Part shown: positions 1 through 7,955 of the stretch, in pieces | Numbering within the stretch: position 1 is the first letter of the stretch | How the letters are laid out: each line of letters starts with the position of its first letter | DNA from: Pseudooceanicola aestuarii | Lineage (GTDB): Bacteria > Pseudomonadota > Alphaproteobacteria > Rhodobacterales > Rhodobacteraceae | DNA length: 64,000 nt | Assembly (NCBI RefSeq): GCF_010614805.1 | Contig: NZ_JAAFZC010000001.1 | Span: forward strand, 2,086,001 to 2,150,000 | Direction: 5' to 3' | The notes under the pieces: generated by a model | Database searches by the model: none | Told to the model about the DNA's origin: nothing | What the model saw: the letters and a program-made list of their open reading frames with translations, nothing else | Program-made: the position numbers and the translations under genes

Positions 1-2
1 TC

Positions 3-335
3 GACCAAACGCGGATGATCGCTCATCTTGCCAGCAAGGGCGTAGCGGTCGAAGCTTACTGTCCGCTGGCGCAGGGTAAGGTGATGGGAAATGCCGTGCT
101 GCGCGAGATCGGTGCCGCACATGATGCAAGCCCGGCCCAGATTGCGCTGGCCTGGATCCTGAAACGACCCATGAGCATCGCGTTGCCCCGCACAAGCAAC
201 CCAGGCCGGCTTGCCGACAACCTCCGTGCCGCAGAGATCGTGCTAAGCGCAGAGGAGATCGCTCGAATTGATGCCCTTGGTACAGCCAAAGGGCGCTTGG
301 TATGCCCGGAGTCGCTCGCGCCAGACTGGGATTGA
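3..335 (+). CDS. Aldo/keto reductase, C-terminal part (cut by window edge)
   Basis: Only the last 110 residues are in the window; the reading frame is open to the left edge. The segment reads as the final strands and helices of the (beta/alpha)8 barrel of NAD(P)H-dependent aldo/keto reductases: an AYCPLAQGK stretch, then the cofactor-phosphate binding region with IALPRTSNPGRLADN, corresponding to the family's IPKSSxxxRxxEN motif, then the usual C-terminal tail. The family reduces aldehydes and ketones in the cytoplasm; the substrate cannot be told. A strong hairpin follows the stop. It is unclear whether this gene belongs to the host or the island, because no left island boundary is visible. 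Confidence 0.85.
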   Translation, partial: DQTRMIAHLASKGVAVEAYCPLAQGKVMGNAVLREIGAAHDASPAQIALAWILKRPMSIALPRTSNPGRLADNLRAAEIVLSAEEIARIDALGTAKGRLVCPESLAPDWD

Positions 336-344
336 TTATTCACT

Positions 345-369
345 GGTCCTGCAGAAACCCTGCAGGACC
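345..369 (+). terminator. Hairpin after the aldo/keto reductase
   Basis: A perfect 10-bp inverted repeat (GGTCCTGCAG / CTGCAGGACC) with a 5-base loop starts 9 bases after the reductase stop. There is no T-run behind it, so it is a plausible but not classical intrinsic terminator. The bases from here to 502 hold no convincing gene. Confidence 0.5.
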
Positions 370-502
370 TATACCCGTCGACTTCAGCCTTCGGCCCCAC
401 AGCTGCCGTCCATCAATAGCACAAATGCCGCGCCGCAGTTGTCCCAGACCGGTCGTTCATGCATCGCGCAGCATTTTGAGGTTCGAGTGGCGGCAATGCG
501 GA

Positions 503-1210
503 CTAATTTATGGCGTTCAAGTGGATGCTGATAGCCTCATCGACACTAAATTCGGTAGAAGCGCCATCGTTTGTAAGGGATTCCCTCAGCTCTATTTCCC
601 AACATTTCGCTACATCTTCGGTATGAAATGAGCTATTTTCTAACCAAACCTCTGGATAATACATGCGAACCACAAGCATTGAAAAGCTCTTGGGGGAGAG
701 CTTTCTGCTCCAAGCCCAACGATCTTGTCCAAAAGTACCAATATGAAAATGTCCAGCCGGGTGTGTCACTGGAACATACTGGCTCTCAGAATATTCATAG
801 CGAAACATAGGTATTGCTTGGTGCCATTGAAAGTCTGTTGAGAGTAGCTCCATGAACTCCTCAGAGTTAATAGCGCCTGCTTCAAGCATTTCCTTAAGTT
901 CCGAAAGCTTACTCAATGCAGATGCGACGCCCGAAATCCATGGGTTGGGATAGTAGGCCAATCTCCATGACGTTTGACTATCCCAGCTAAACTGAAACAG
1001 TGCATAATCTTTTAGCTGCACGTTGAAATGGTTCAAGCTCAGGGCGCATCGGTATATGCTTTCATAGTCGACGTCTGGGGCAAGCGCGACCTCATTGAAA
1101 TCAGTATTAACCTTGAGTCGAGACAAATTAACGGTTACTTCATCAAGTGCTGCGCGTGTGAAAAACTCAATTGAATGTCTAATACTTGCGTTGAAGTTAG
1201 CCTCGTTCAA
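503..1210 (-). CDS. DUF2290-like protein, partner of the upstream helicase
   Basis: A 235-residue soluble protein. The central part (HPAGHFHIGTFG, then KLSPKSFSMLVVRMYYPEVW) resembles my recollection of the DUF2290 family, whose members carry conserved His residues followed by an LSP..F...FY pattern. No signal peptide or membrane segment is seen. Its start overlaps the stop of the helicase gene by 4 bases (ATGA), so the two are almost certainly co-translated. The region is AT-rich compared with the core genome. Inference: a two-gene accessory unit, possibly phage defence, because neighbours are restriction genes. The biochemical role is unknown and the family call is moderate. Confidence 0.65.
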   Translation of the reverse strand: MNEANFNASIRHSIEFFTRAALDEVTVNLSRLKVNTDFNEVALAPDVDYESIYRCALSLNHFNVQLKDYALFQFSWDSQTSWRLAYYPNPWISGVASALSKLSELKEMLEAGAINSEEFMELLSTDFQWHQAIPMFRYEYSESQYVPVTHPAGHFHIGTFGQDRWAWSRKLSPKSFSMLVVRMYYPEVWLENSSFHTEDVAKCWEIELRESLTNDGASTEFSVDEAISIHLNAIN

Positions 1211-3300
1211 AAGTCATCATCCTCTAAGAGAGATTGAAAATCTTCGTCAGTAAGATTAAGGTCTTCTTTTAATTTTTCTATTTTTGTTTTTGCCTCAGTC
1301 ATCCGTGCGTGTTTTTCTTCGAGGTCGCGTTGGATTGTGTTCAGGTCGGTCATGTTTGGCATGACGAACCTTATTTCGGGGGTATACTTTAACGTCTCTT
1401 TAATTTCATCGAGCAATTTCCTGTAACGTCCCGTATTGCAACCACTCAGTCGTAACCATCCCTTCGTACGGGTAAGAGCAACAAATAGTCGATTTCGACC
1501 TGTGCGTGTTCGCAATGTGGCGGCATCCGCTCCCAACACGAAAACTACGGCAGCCTCATTACCTTTTGCGCGATAAACGGTGGCCAGAGTAACATGGTCT
1601 TCCATTGTGAATGGCGGTTCGTCATACCCTCCTGCCAAGAGATTGTTCGGTTGAATTTCCGCTTCAGCGAGCAACTTTGAAACCTTCGACAGATATCCTC
1701 GCGCGTACCTATCGTCGAGCGCAATCACAAGGAAATCATGAGCTCGAAGTCCACGGGACATCATATCACGGATCCCTTGCACGCACGCCCTTGCCTCTTC
1801 GTTCATGTCTTCGAAGACGCTCGGCTGAATGATCGGAATATCGTCTGGAGTATTAAGTTGTGCGGGGCTGTTTCTACGTGGACGCTTTACGGTTACCTTG
1901 GAACCTACCTGAAATGTTCCAGATATGACGTCATACCCAACGTCCTCCCAATGACTTCGGTTCTCAAGCATTTGTACGGTTTCACCATACACACCGAAGC
2001 CAATCGCATGAGCCATCACCAATACGTCCCGTTGGTTCCGATAACTCTTTTGTAGTACGTGATCGTTCGTATCTGCCCCCTCTGGAAGTGATCTGGTGAG
2101 CGATATTCTCGGCTCCCCATCTGTGTCATTTCCGAAGAGAGCGTCAGGAGCTCGTACCTTAACGTCAAATACGTTCTGGAGCTCATCATATGCCCAAATA
2201 ATGTTTTTTGTGTCTCGTGTGCCCTTAGTGATGAAGAAGCAAAGTTGATAGAAGCTATCAGGAAAGTCCTGACCTTCATCTATTAGGACGAGATCGTAAT
2301 AACTGGAGGGTTCCTTATTTGCGATTAACTCACCGCAAACGAATCCAAAGGGATCACTTTCTCCTTTCGCCTCAGCAAAGCTTTTCGGCGAAATGCTTTC
2401 ACGATTGCACGTGTCTCTGTATACACCTGGCAAGTCACGTCGTCCCCACCCGTGTCGAACATGGACATAATCCCAATCAGGCTCCCCTTCCGCAAAATGC
2501 CTATAGAATCGAACTATCAGTTTTTCGATTGTATCCTTCAGGCTGCGCGTATAGTAAGTTATAAGGATTTTGGAATTAGGTTCGTTTGCGTGGGTGAGTG
2601 CAGCCTTCATTGCCAAGATCACGGTTTTTCCCGTCCCAGCCAAACCACGTATACGTTGCGGGCAATTCAAAGAAGTCATTGCAACGCCGCGCTGCTTAGC
2701 GTCAAAATTTGCAATTAATTCTTCAAGCTCGGCGAACGCCTCCGCTACATCTTGGGAACCGTCTTTTTTTACATGTCGAGGCTTGGGTCTTGAAAGAGCT
2801 TTTGCCCCCTCAAGAATTGAACGGACCTCTTCGATGTCTGGCTCAGACAGAATATTTTCAGACTTCTGGGATAGTATTTCGATAAGACTATCCTCGTTTT
2901 TTATGAAAGTCGCCTCATCATCACCAATATCGATTGGGGAGTTTGGCGCATACAGAATTGGTTCGATCTCAACTTTGAGCCTGCGTTTCCGCCGTAGTTT
3001 TGAGCTTTTTGATAGTTGGGATTCGACCAGCCCCAAAAGGTGAGAAGCTTCTTCGTACTTTATTGTGACAGCCTCCTCGCTATCGGAGGCTGTGTAAACC
3101 ACGAGCTTAAGGCCGCCATCTCGAGTTATCAGGGCGATGTCACCTCTGTGGAGCGTTTCACTATAATCTTTGAGAGTCGGCCAAGAGTAATAGACCACGC
3201 CGCTCTGCTGCCCCATAGCCTGGCGGATTCTCTTGATGACGGTCTCGAGAGGAGGCTTCTTGCCAAGATCCGATCTGGCTGGAATATACTCTAACGCCAT
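1207..3300 (-). CDS. Superfamily I (UvrD-like) helicase/ATPase
   Basis: A 697-residue protein. Residues 1-200 are an uncharacterised N-terminal region rich in charged residues. Walker A GLAGTGKT lies near residues 219-226 (Lys225), followed by a Walker B of the VLIDEGQDF type. Near the C-terminus, YRAKGNEAAVVFVLG and RNRLFVALTRTKGWL are the UvrD-like motifs V and VI. The last 50 residues look like a coiled coil with an acidic end. The start at 3300 is preferred over the upstream one at 3348, because GAAGGA stands about 7 bases before it. Downstream the DUF2290-like gene overlaps by 4 bases. An ATP-driven translocase of DNA or RNA is likely; no nuclease motif is obvious. It differs from GajB and RecB families in its long N-terminal extension. 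Confidence 0.8.
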   Translation of the reverse strand: MALEYIPARSDLGKKPPLETVIKRIRQAMGQQSGVVYYSWPTLKDYSETLHRGDIALITRDGGLKLVVYTASDSEEAVTIKYEEASHLLGLVESQLSKSSKLRRKRRLKVEIEPILYAPNSPIDIGDDEATFIKNEDSLIEILSQKSENILSEPDIEEVRSILEGAKALSRPKPRHVKKDGSQDVAEAFAELEELIANFDAKQRGVAMTSLNCPQRIRGLAGTGKTVILAMKAALTHANEPNSKILITYYTRSLKDTIEKLIVRFYRHFAEGEPDWDYVHVRHGWGRRDLPGVYRDTCNRESISPKSFAEAKGESDPFGFVCGELIANKEPSSYYDLVLIDEGQDFPDSFYQLCFFITKGTRDTKNIIWAYDELQNVFDVKVRAPDALFGNDTDGEPRISLTRSLPEGADTNDHVLQKSYRNQRDVLVMAHAIGFGVYGETVQMLENRSHWEDVGYDVISGTFQVGSKVTVKRPRRNSPAQLNTPDDIPIIQPSVFEDMNEEARACVQGIRDMMSRGLRAHDFLVIALDDRYARGYLSKVSKLLAEAEIQPNNLLAGGYDEPPFTMEDHVTLATVYRAKGNEAAVVFVLGADAATLRTRTGRNRLFVALTRTKGWLRLSGCNTGRYRKLLDEIKETLKYTPEIRFVMPNMTDLNTIQRDLEEKHARMTEAKTKIEKLKEDLNLTDEDFQSLLEDDDF

Positions 3301-3689
3301 TAGGGTTCCTTCAGTAAGTTGTGCAGCCGTTTGGCCTTTTGAGCACACTGAGCCAAAAGTAGAATTTCAACAAGGCCCCCGTCAGTTGCCCCTAAACGTT
3401 CAACATAGTGATGTGACTGGCTTGGGGTGCAGTGGCATTCCACCTTACCTTCGCCCTTCGGTCTGCTCAGGGCAGCGCTCTGATCGCGCGTTTACTGTAG
3501 ACCCAGCCCGCCCCGGAGCGCGACGCGACCGGCAAGCGATATGCAGAATCAAGGTACCGTGGTGACGGCCCGCTTCTGCGCAGTGTTGCCATTCGTGACG
3601 GCCGCGGCGAATGGCAGTTCCCCGCCCAAAGCATGGATCAAGCTGGTTTTGGCTCGCGTCCGAAGGTCACGCCGATTGTGAGTGTTCTC
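3301..3689. other. Intergenic stretch with an 8-bp-arm inverted repeat
   Basis: About 390 bases between the helicase promoter side and the end of the GmrSD-like gene. It should contain the promoter of the helicase/DUF2290 pair. GCCATTCG at 3588-3595 and CGAATGGC at 3608-3615 form a perfect 8-bp inverted repeat around a GC-rich loop. Short open frames exist on the plus strand but none has a convincing ribosome binding site. GC content is higher here than in the flanking helicase gene, suggesting a patchwork junction. Confidence 0.4.
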
Positions 3690-5792
3690 TCAAGCCGCCT
3701 CTGCCTGATCCATCTGTCGCTCCAGCGCCTGGCGCGCCAGACCCACAACGTAGGAAAGATCCTCAATTTTGTTCAGCCGCACTTCGGAGTTGCCATTGCC
3801 CCATCTGCCGACGCCGGTCACATCTTCTACCATTCCACGGGGATCGCTGATGTCCTGCGGTTCAATGTTAAGCGATATGCGCAAGCCCTTCGCCTGAGGA
3901 ACGACGTCTGCGAAATTTGTTTCGGCCTTGAAGGCAACATAGAGCTTCAGGAACTCGCGGGTCACACATGGATCAAGGGCAAGGATCCTCTGCTCGAACG
4001 CGTCAAACAATTCTCTGCTATGCCCACCAGCCAGGTGGCGGTGATCCTGGATCGTGTATCCGGTTGTAGGCACATCCTTCACAACTTTGAGCGAGGCCAG
4101 CTCTTCATCTGTCAGGACCGGCGCGGCCCAGACTTTGGTCGCTTCCCTCGCCAACTTTGCAGCGCGCGCTTGGATCGCGTCCTCGTTCCAAGCTTCGGTC
4201 GCCCCAAGGCCTTCATTCACGCGGAGAGGGCTGTGTTTGAAACCATCTTTCATGTCGCGCTTCTGCTGGAACGCACGGTTGCTGTATTCTGAATTGTAGC
4301 CGGTAAGGGTCAGGTTACCGAGTGTGTGCAACCAGCGTTCCTGTACCTGCTCCGCCTCGGGGCCAAGCTCATTTCGCCATTCAGCAGAAAGATTGGGGTC
4401 TTGGGGTAGGATGTGTTCGATCGTATAATCGTCGACATGAACGCGCTCTTTGCGTCCATAATTTTCGAAGCGCCGGAGCCAGTAGCTTCGTCGCGGGAAA
4501 TTATAAAGGTCTCGGGTCTTGAGCTCCTGGATGAACTCCTCATCGCGCGGGAAACGGCGGTATGACTTCATGCCGAAGAAATAGGTCCGGACACTGCTCA
4601 GATAATCAGCCTTGTCTATCGATCGGGCGAAGTTGGCAAAGGTCTTATTGAGAGAGTTCGTGGGGATGGAGCAGATCGCCCGGCGGAAGACGTAGGCCTC
4701 GACCATGCGTAACACATCGTGAAACTCTTCACTGGTCAGGCGTTCCTTCTCGAAGTCATCGAAGACCTCGAGAAGGAAGGGGTAGGCAACATCTACCTTG
4801 AGCTCCCGAATATCCTGGAACGCTTCTGCCAACTTGGATTCGGTTTGATGACCCAAAGCGATGACGCAGTAGAAGCGGGCATACGAGCGAACCTCCTTCA
4901 CGAGATCTTCGATTGTGCCGCCTTTGGATTGGACCTGACGGGCATATGCTTTGTAGGCCTCGTAAACATCGCCCAAGCGGGGGATATTGCCTGTGCGGAC
5001 AGTCAGGTAGTGACGCATGAAGCTATCGAAATGTGCTGTATATGCGGCCTGCCCGAAGTCCTGCTCCATGGGGTGCCAGTAGTGCTCGTAGAGCTTCGTC
5101 TGGTAGTCGGGCTCAAGCCCCATGAGAATGAAATTTCGGATAAGGTCAGCTTGGCTTAGCTCCCGCCCGGTCGAGTTCATGCTTTCGAAAATGAGCTGTG
5201 GATTGTCGTGTTCGCGGCTCAGAGCGATATCCACCATAATCAGTTTGCCAAGGCCTTTGCAGATCGTCTCGATAACAGCGTCCCCGGCCGCCAGGCGGGC
5301 CTTGAATGCATCGTAGTTCTCAACGATACGGTCAGACCTGGGCGTCGGATAGTCGTGTCGACCAACGATTGCCTTCAAAGTGTCGCGGTCGGTCCGGGTC
5401 AATAGAAGCTTAAAAAACTCATCGCCGCTGCGCCGGTGGTTGGTCAGCAGGGTTTCGCGGATCTCGTCTGCAGAAAAGCCTTCGACAGGTTCGTCATCAC
5501 CAACAGCATCGGCGAGCGCAGCCAACAGCAAGGTGATGGTGGTCAAGCGTTGCTGGCCATCGATGACCAGATTGGGCGCCCGCTTGGTATTATTGGACAG
5601 CCCATCCTCAATGTAGACGATGGATCCGATGAAGTGCACATCAATACTGTCGTCCAACCCGGCTCGATAGACGTCCTCCCAAAGCTGGGTGCACTCCTTT
5701 TCTGTCCACGAGTAGGTTCTCTGATAAATCGGGATGACAAATCTCGGGGCGGCTCGGAGGAACTGGAGGAGGCCGGCTTCGGTAGCTTTCAA
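3690..5792 (-). CDS. GmrSD-like type IV restriction enzyme (DUF262-DUF1524-DUF5655 fusion)
   Basis: A 700-residue protein. The N-terminal DUF262 domain carries the DGQQRLTT motif at residues 78-85, the nucleotide-hydrolysing signature of GmrS and ParB-like folds. The DUF1524 domain carries an HNH-type nuclease motif with IEHILPQ at residues 458-464, followed by LGNLTL and a conserved Asn-rich stretch. The last 120 residues match a DUF5655-type domain (SRELFDAFEQRIL...). Known relatives (GmrSD, BrxU) cut modified phage DNA such as glucosylated hydroxymethylcytosine DNA, using NTP. The start is TTG at 5792 with AGGTG 7 bases upstream. It is transcribed alone. Length and domain order are normal for single-chain GmrSD proteins, so it looks intact. 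Confidence 0.88.
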   Translation of the reverse strand: MKATEAGLLQFLRAAPRFVIPIYQRTYSWTEKECTQLWEDVYRAGLDDSIDVHFIGSIVYIEDGLSNNTKRAPNLVIDGQQRLTTITLLLAALADAVGDDEPVEGFSADEIRETLLTNHRRSGDEFFKLLLTRTDRDTLKAIVGRHDYPTPRSDRIVENYDAFKARLAAGDAVIETICKGLGKLIMVDIALSREHDNPQLIFESMNSTGRELSQADLIRNFILMGLEPDYQTKLYEHYWHPMEQDFGQAAYTAHFDSFMRHYLTVRTGNIPRLGDVYEAYKAYARQVQSKGGTIEDLVKEVRSYARFYCVIALGHQTESKLAEAFQDIRELKVDVAYPFLLEVFDDFEKERLTSEEFHDVLRMVEAYVFRRAICSIPTNSLNKTFANFARSIDKADYLSSVRTYFFGMKSYRRFPRDEEFIQELKTRDLYNFPRRSYWLRRFENYGRKERVHVDDYTIEHILPQDPNLSAEWRNELGPEAEQVQERWLHTLGNLTLTGYNSEYSNRAFQQKRDMKDGFKHSPLRVNEGLGATEAWNEDAIQARAAKLAREATKVWAAPVLTDEELASLKVVKDVPTTGYTIQDHRHLAGGHSRELFDAFEQRILALDPCVTREFLKLYVAFKAETNFADVVPQAKGLRISLNIEPQDISDPRGMVEDVTGVGRWGNGNSEVRLNKIEDLSYVVGLARQALERQMDQAEAA

Positions 5793-6133
5793 TGGGTCAC
5801 CTAAACTGAAAAATATGCTTTAAGCTGAGCCTAAAGCGTCGGCCAGTCTGATGACAAATCAAATGTGACGCATGGGGAGCCTCAATACTCGAGAGAAGTG
5901 CCGCGTAAACGGTACCACAGCGAACACGCTTTCGAACTGCTCTCCGCGCTCCGCGGTATTGATCTAACAGCCTGGGCCGTAGGCGTATCCTGCCATAAGC
6001 GTATCGGCTGAGCTTCCGGTGGATGTTGGGAGGGCGGCTGCGCAGGCCGCCCCCTCTAAAACACTATGAATTTGCGTCCTCCGGCGCCGTCCCGTTAGAC
6101 TGTGAGATACACCTGAACAAGAAGGGAGCTACC
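5793..6133. other. Intergenic stretch with a GC hairpin and a 37-codon open frame
   Basis: It holds the promoter region of the minus-strand GmrSD-like gene. A plus-strand GTG-started open frame of 37 codons runs from 5898 to 6011, reads as a plausible peptide fragment (SEHAFELLSALRGID), and may be the relic of a larger gene. At 6032-6052 GGGCGGC and GCCGCCC form a 7-bp stem with a 7-base loop, followed by CCCTCTAAAA. It could end such a transcript. Nothing else is recognisable. Confidence 0.35.
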
Positions 6134-6346
6134 GTGACAGGTATTTTCACCACAGAATTCATCGTTGCCGGCACCCTTATCTTCATCAGCGGTGTTCTGA
6201 TCGTAACAGGCCTGCTGATGGCGCTACCGAACAAAGGAAAGCAGTCAAAAGTTGATGTTGAGGCTGCGGTTCGGAACGCTCCATATCACCTGTTGGCCAA
6301 TATCGGCATAAAAGTTTCGCCATCGTCGGAGTGCCGTAAGATCTGA
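6134..6346 (+). CDS. Small single-span membrane protein
   Basis: A 70-residue product from a GTG start that has GAAGGGAG 5 bases upstream, which is why this start is preferred over the in-frame upstream ATG at 6023. Residues 8-32 are a clear hydrophobic helix (FIVAGTLIFISGVLIVTGLLM); the rest is a short polar tail. It converges on the recombinase gene to the right. No family is recognised. Small membrane proteins are frequent in defence islands as toxins or abortive effectors, but nothing here proves that role. Confidence 0.4.
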   Translation: MTGIFTTEFIVAGTLIFISGVLIVTGLLMALPNKGKQSKVDVEAAVRNAPYHLLANIGIKVSPSSECRKI

Positions 6347-6422
6347 GGTCGATATGCCGTCAGTCAGCAAGACTATCTTTAGAGGCAAGCTCGCAGAGGC
6401 GTTGAGCGATCATTCGTCGCCC

Positions 6423-7955
6423 TCATGTCGCATCCGTCGCGTCGTCCAACGCTGATTTCAGATCCCGATGCTTATCAGCAATGTCTTTCTGGCGGTCTTG
6501 GCGCCGTTGGCGCAGATTGGTCGCGTGCAACTCTGCCACCTGTTCTTCGATGTAGTGGCGCTTGACGATCTCCGTACTGGAGTGGTGCGCCGCCGGCTTA
6601 GCATACTCGATGCCTGCCGTTCCATGCGCCGCGAATGCGTCTGTATAGAGCATGGTACGGAGTGTCGTGAAACTGTTGCCCGTGAGGGTTTTGAAAACAC
6701 GAGGAACATATGTGGCGGCTGCAGGGGTGCCATCATGCAGCACGAAAAGCTGCCGTTTTTGTTTCTGCAAGCGTTCTCGCAGGAACGGTAACATTGCAGG
6801 CGACGCTTCTCCAAGAACAATAGCATCAACAAAACGTCCGACTTCTTCGTGGAGCGGTAGCACATAATCAACCGGACGCGACATGTTGGTTTTCCGGATC
6901 TTCGTTCGGATGACCCACTCGCACTCCTTCCAAAAAAGGTTCTCGCCAAACACCAGCTGTGCGGATGCATTCCTTAGTGGCGCATTCGCAAAGACACCCA
7001 ATATCGCGGCGGCGTTGCGCATCTGATGACGCTTCTTAAAGCAAACCTCTGCAGAGACACCCGCCAGAAGATTCTCGGCGAGGTCAAGAACACGGTCAGT
7101 TGTATTTCCTGTCCGCAGCAGTGCGAAAAACTTTAGTGCTTTTTGTCCCTTTTCTCGGGCACCATATTCACGCGAATAGCCCTTGAGGTGACCGACGATG
7201 TTCGAGGCTGCGTCACTATATCTGGCAAAGAGATACAGTCCGTCAGCAGCCGCAAGCATGCTTGCCCACCGTAAACCGTAAGGTTTCTTTGCCAATCGTT
7301 CTTTCAGGTCCGTGAGATATGCATCGATCCCTTCAACGCTGAGTTCCTTGCCCATGCCATGGCGCTGAGCCGACCAAGCGTGTCCGCAAAGTTTTTCGCG
7401 CATTCTTTTAACCATGCTACGCGCCGGAACCTGCACCGAGGCGTTTCGACTGGGCAATCCCTCAGCAGCGCGACGCAGTTCTTGCTGGTAATCCAAAGGA
7501 AGTTCATGGGGACGGATGGTCACCCTTCGAGGTAGTGGGGGCCGGCGACTGGGCGGCGCGATGGGATCCCAATCCTCCATTTCATGAACTGGCGGGGTCG
7601 TGTTCGGCCTCATCTTTGAATTTGATTGCGAGGAAGCAGATGTAGCGTGAATCGGTTTTGACAACGGTACATTCGGCTTGGGATGAAGCGCTTGCCTGAT
7701 CGAAGATAAGAACGCCGGCTGAAAAACTGCGAAAACCTCTTGAAGGTGATCAAGACGCATAGCCCTCTCTGGGTCAGGGAACTCGCCCAACCAGTTCTCG
7801 ATATCACCGACCGTAGGAGACAAAATTTCAAACTTCAGAATGAAGTCAAAGAAGCTGTCGGTGGTCAGGATCGCCGGACCCGATATGTCTGCGAAGCCCG
7901 GCTGCACGATCAAAGCCCGCCAGGCCGGTTTCGCAAGGGCCTCCTGGACACTCAT
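6423..7955 (-). CDS. Tyrosine-recombinase-like protein (510 aa), second of a pair
   Basis: The C-terminal third has the layout of a tyrosine recombinase: first arginine in APLRNASAQLV, beta-hairpin lysine region in IRKTNMSRP, second arginine in TTLRTMLYTDAF, then HHSSTEIVKRHYI, where the Tyr is the likely nucleophile. The usual HxxR is changed to TTLR, so the box II histidine is missing. The N-terminal 200 residues have a proline-rich linker and no recognised domain. Its ATG overlaps the stop of the preceding recombinase gene by one base (TAATG), so the two are made together and may act as a heteromeric recombinase. Related idea: the paired large recombinases GmtY/GmtZ of gamma-mobile-trio elements, but this assignment is only an analogy. 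Confidence 0.7.
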   Translation of the reverse strand: MSVQEALAKPAWRALIVQPGFADISGPAILTTDSFFDFILKFEILSPTVGDIENWLGEFPDPERAMRLDHLQEVFAVFQPAFLSSIRQALHPKPNVPLSKPIHATSASSQSNSKMRPNTTPPVHEMEDWDPIAPPSRRPPLPRRVTIRPHELPLDYQQELRRAAEGLPSRNASVQVPARSMVKRMREKLCGHAWSAQRHGMGKELSVEGIDAYLTDLKERLAKKPYGLRWASMLAAADGLYLFARYSDAASNIVGHLKGYSREYGAREKGQKALKFFALLRTGNTTDRVLDLAENLLAGVSAEVCFKKRHQMRNAAAILGVFANAPLRNASAQLVFGENLFWKECEWVIRTKIRKTNMSRPVDYVLPLHEEVGRFVDAIVLGEASPAMLPFLRERLQKQKRQLFVLHDGTPAAATYVPRVFKTLTGNSFTTLRTMLYTDAFAAHGTAGIEYAKPAAHHSSTEIVKRHYIEEQVAELHATNLRQRRQDRQKDIADKHRDLKSALDDATDAT

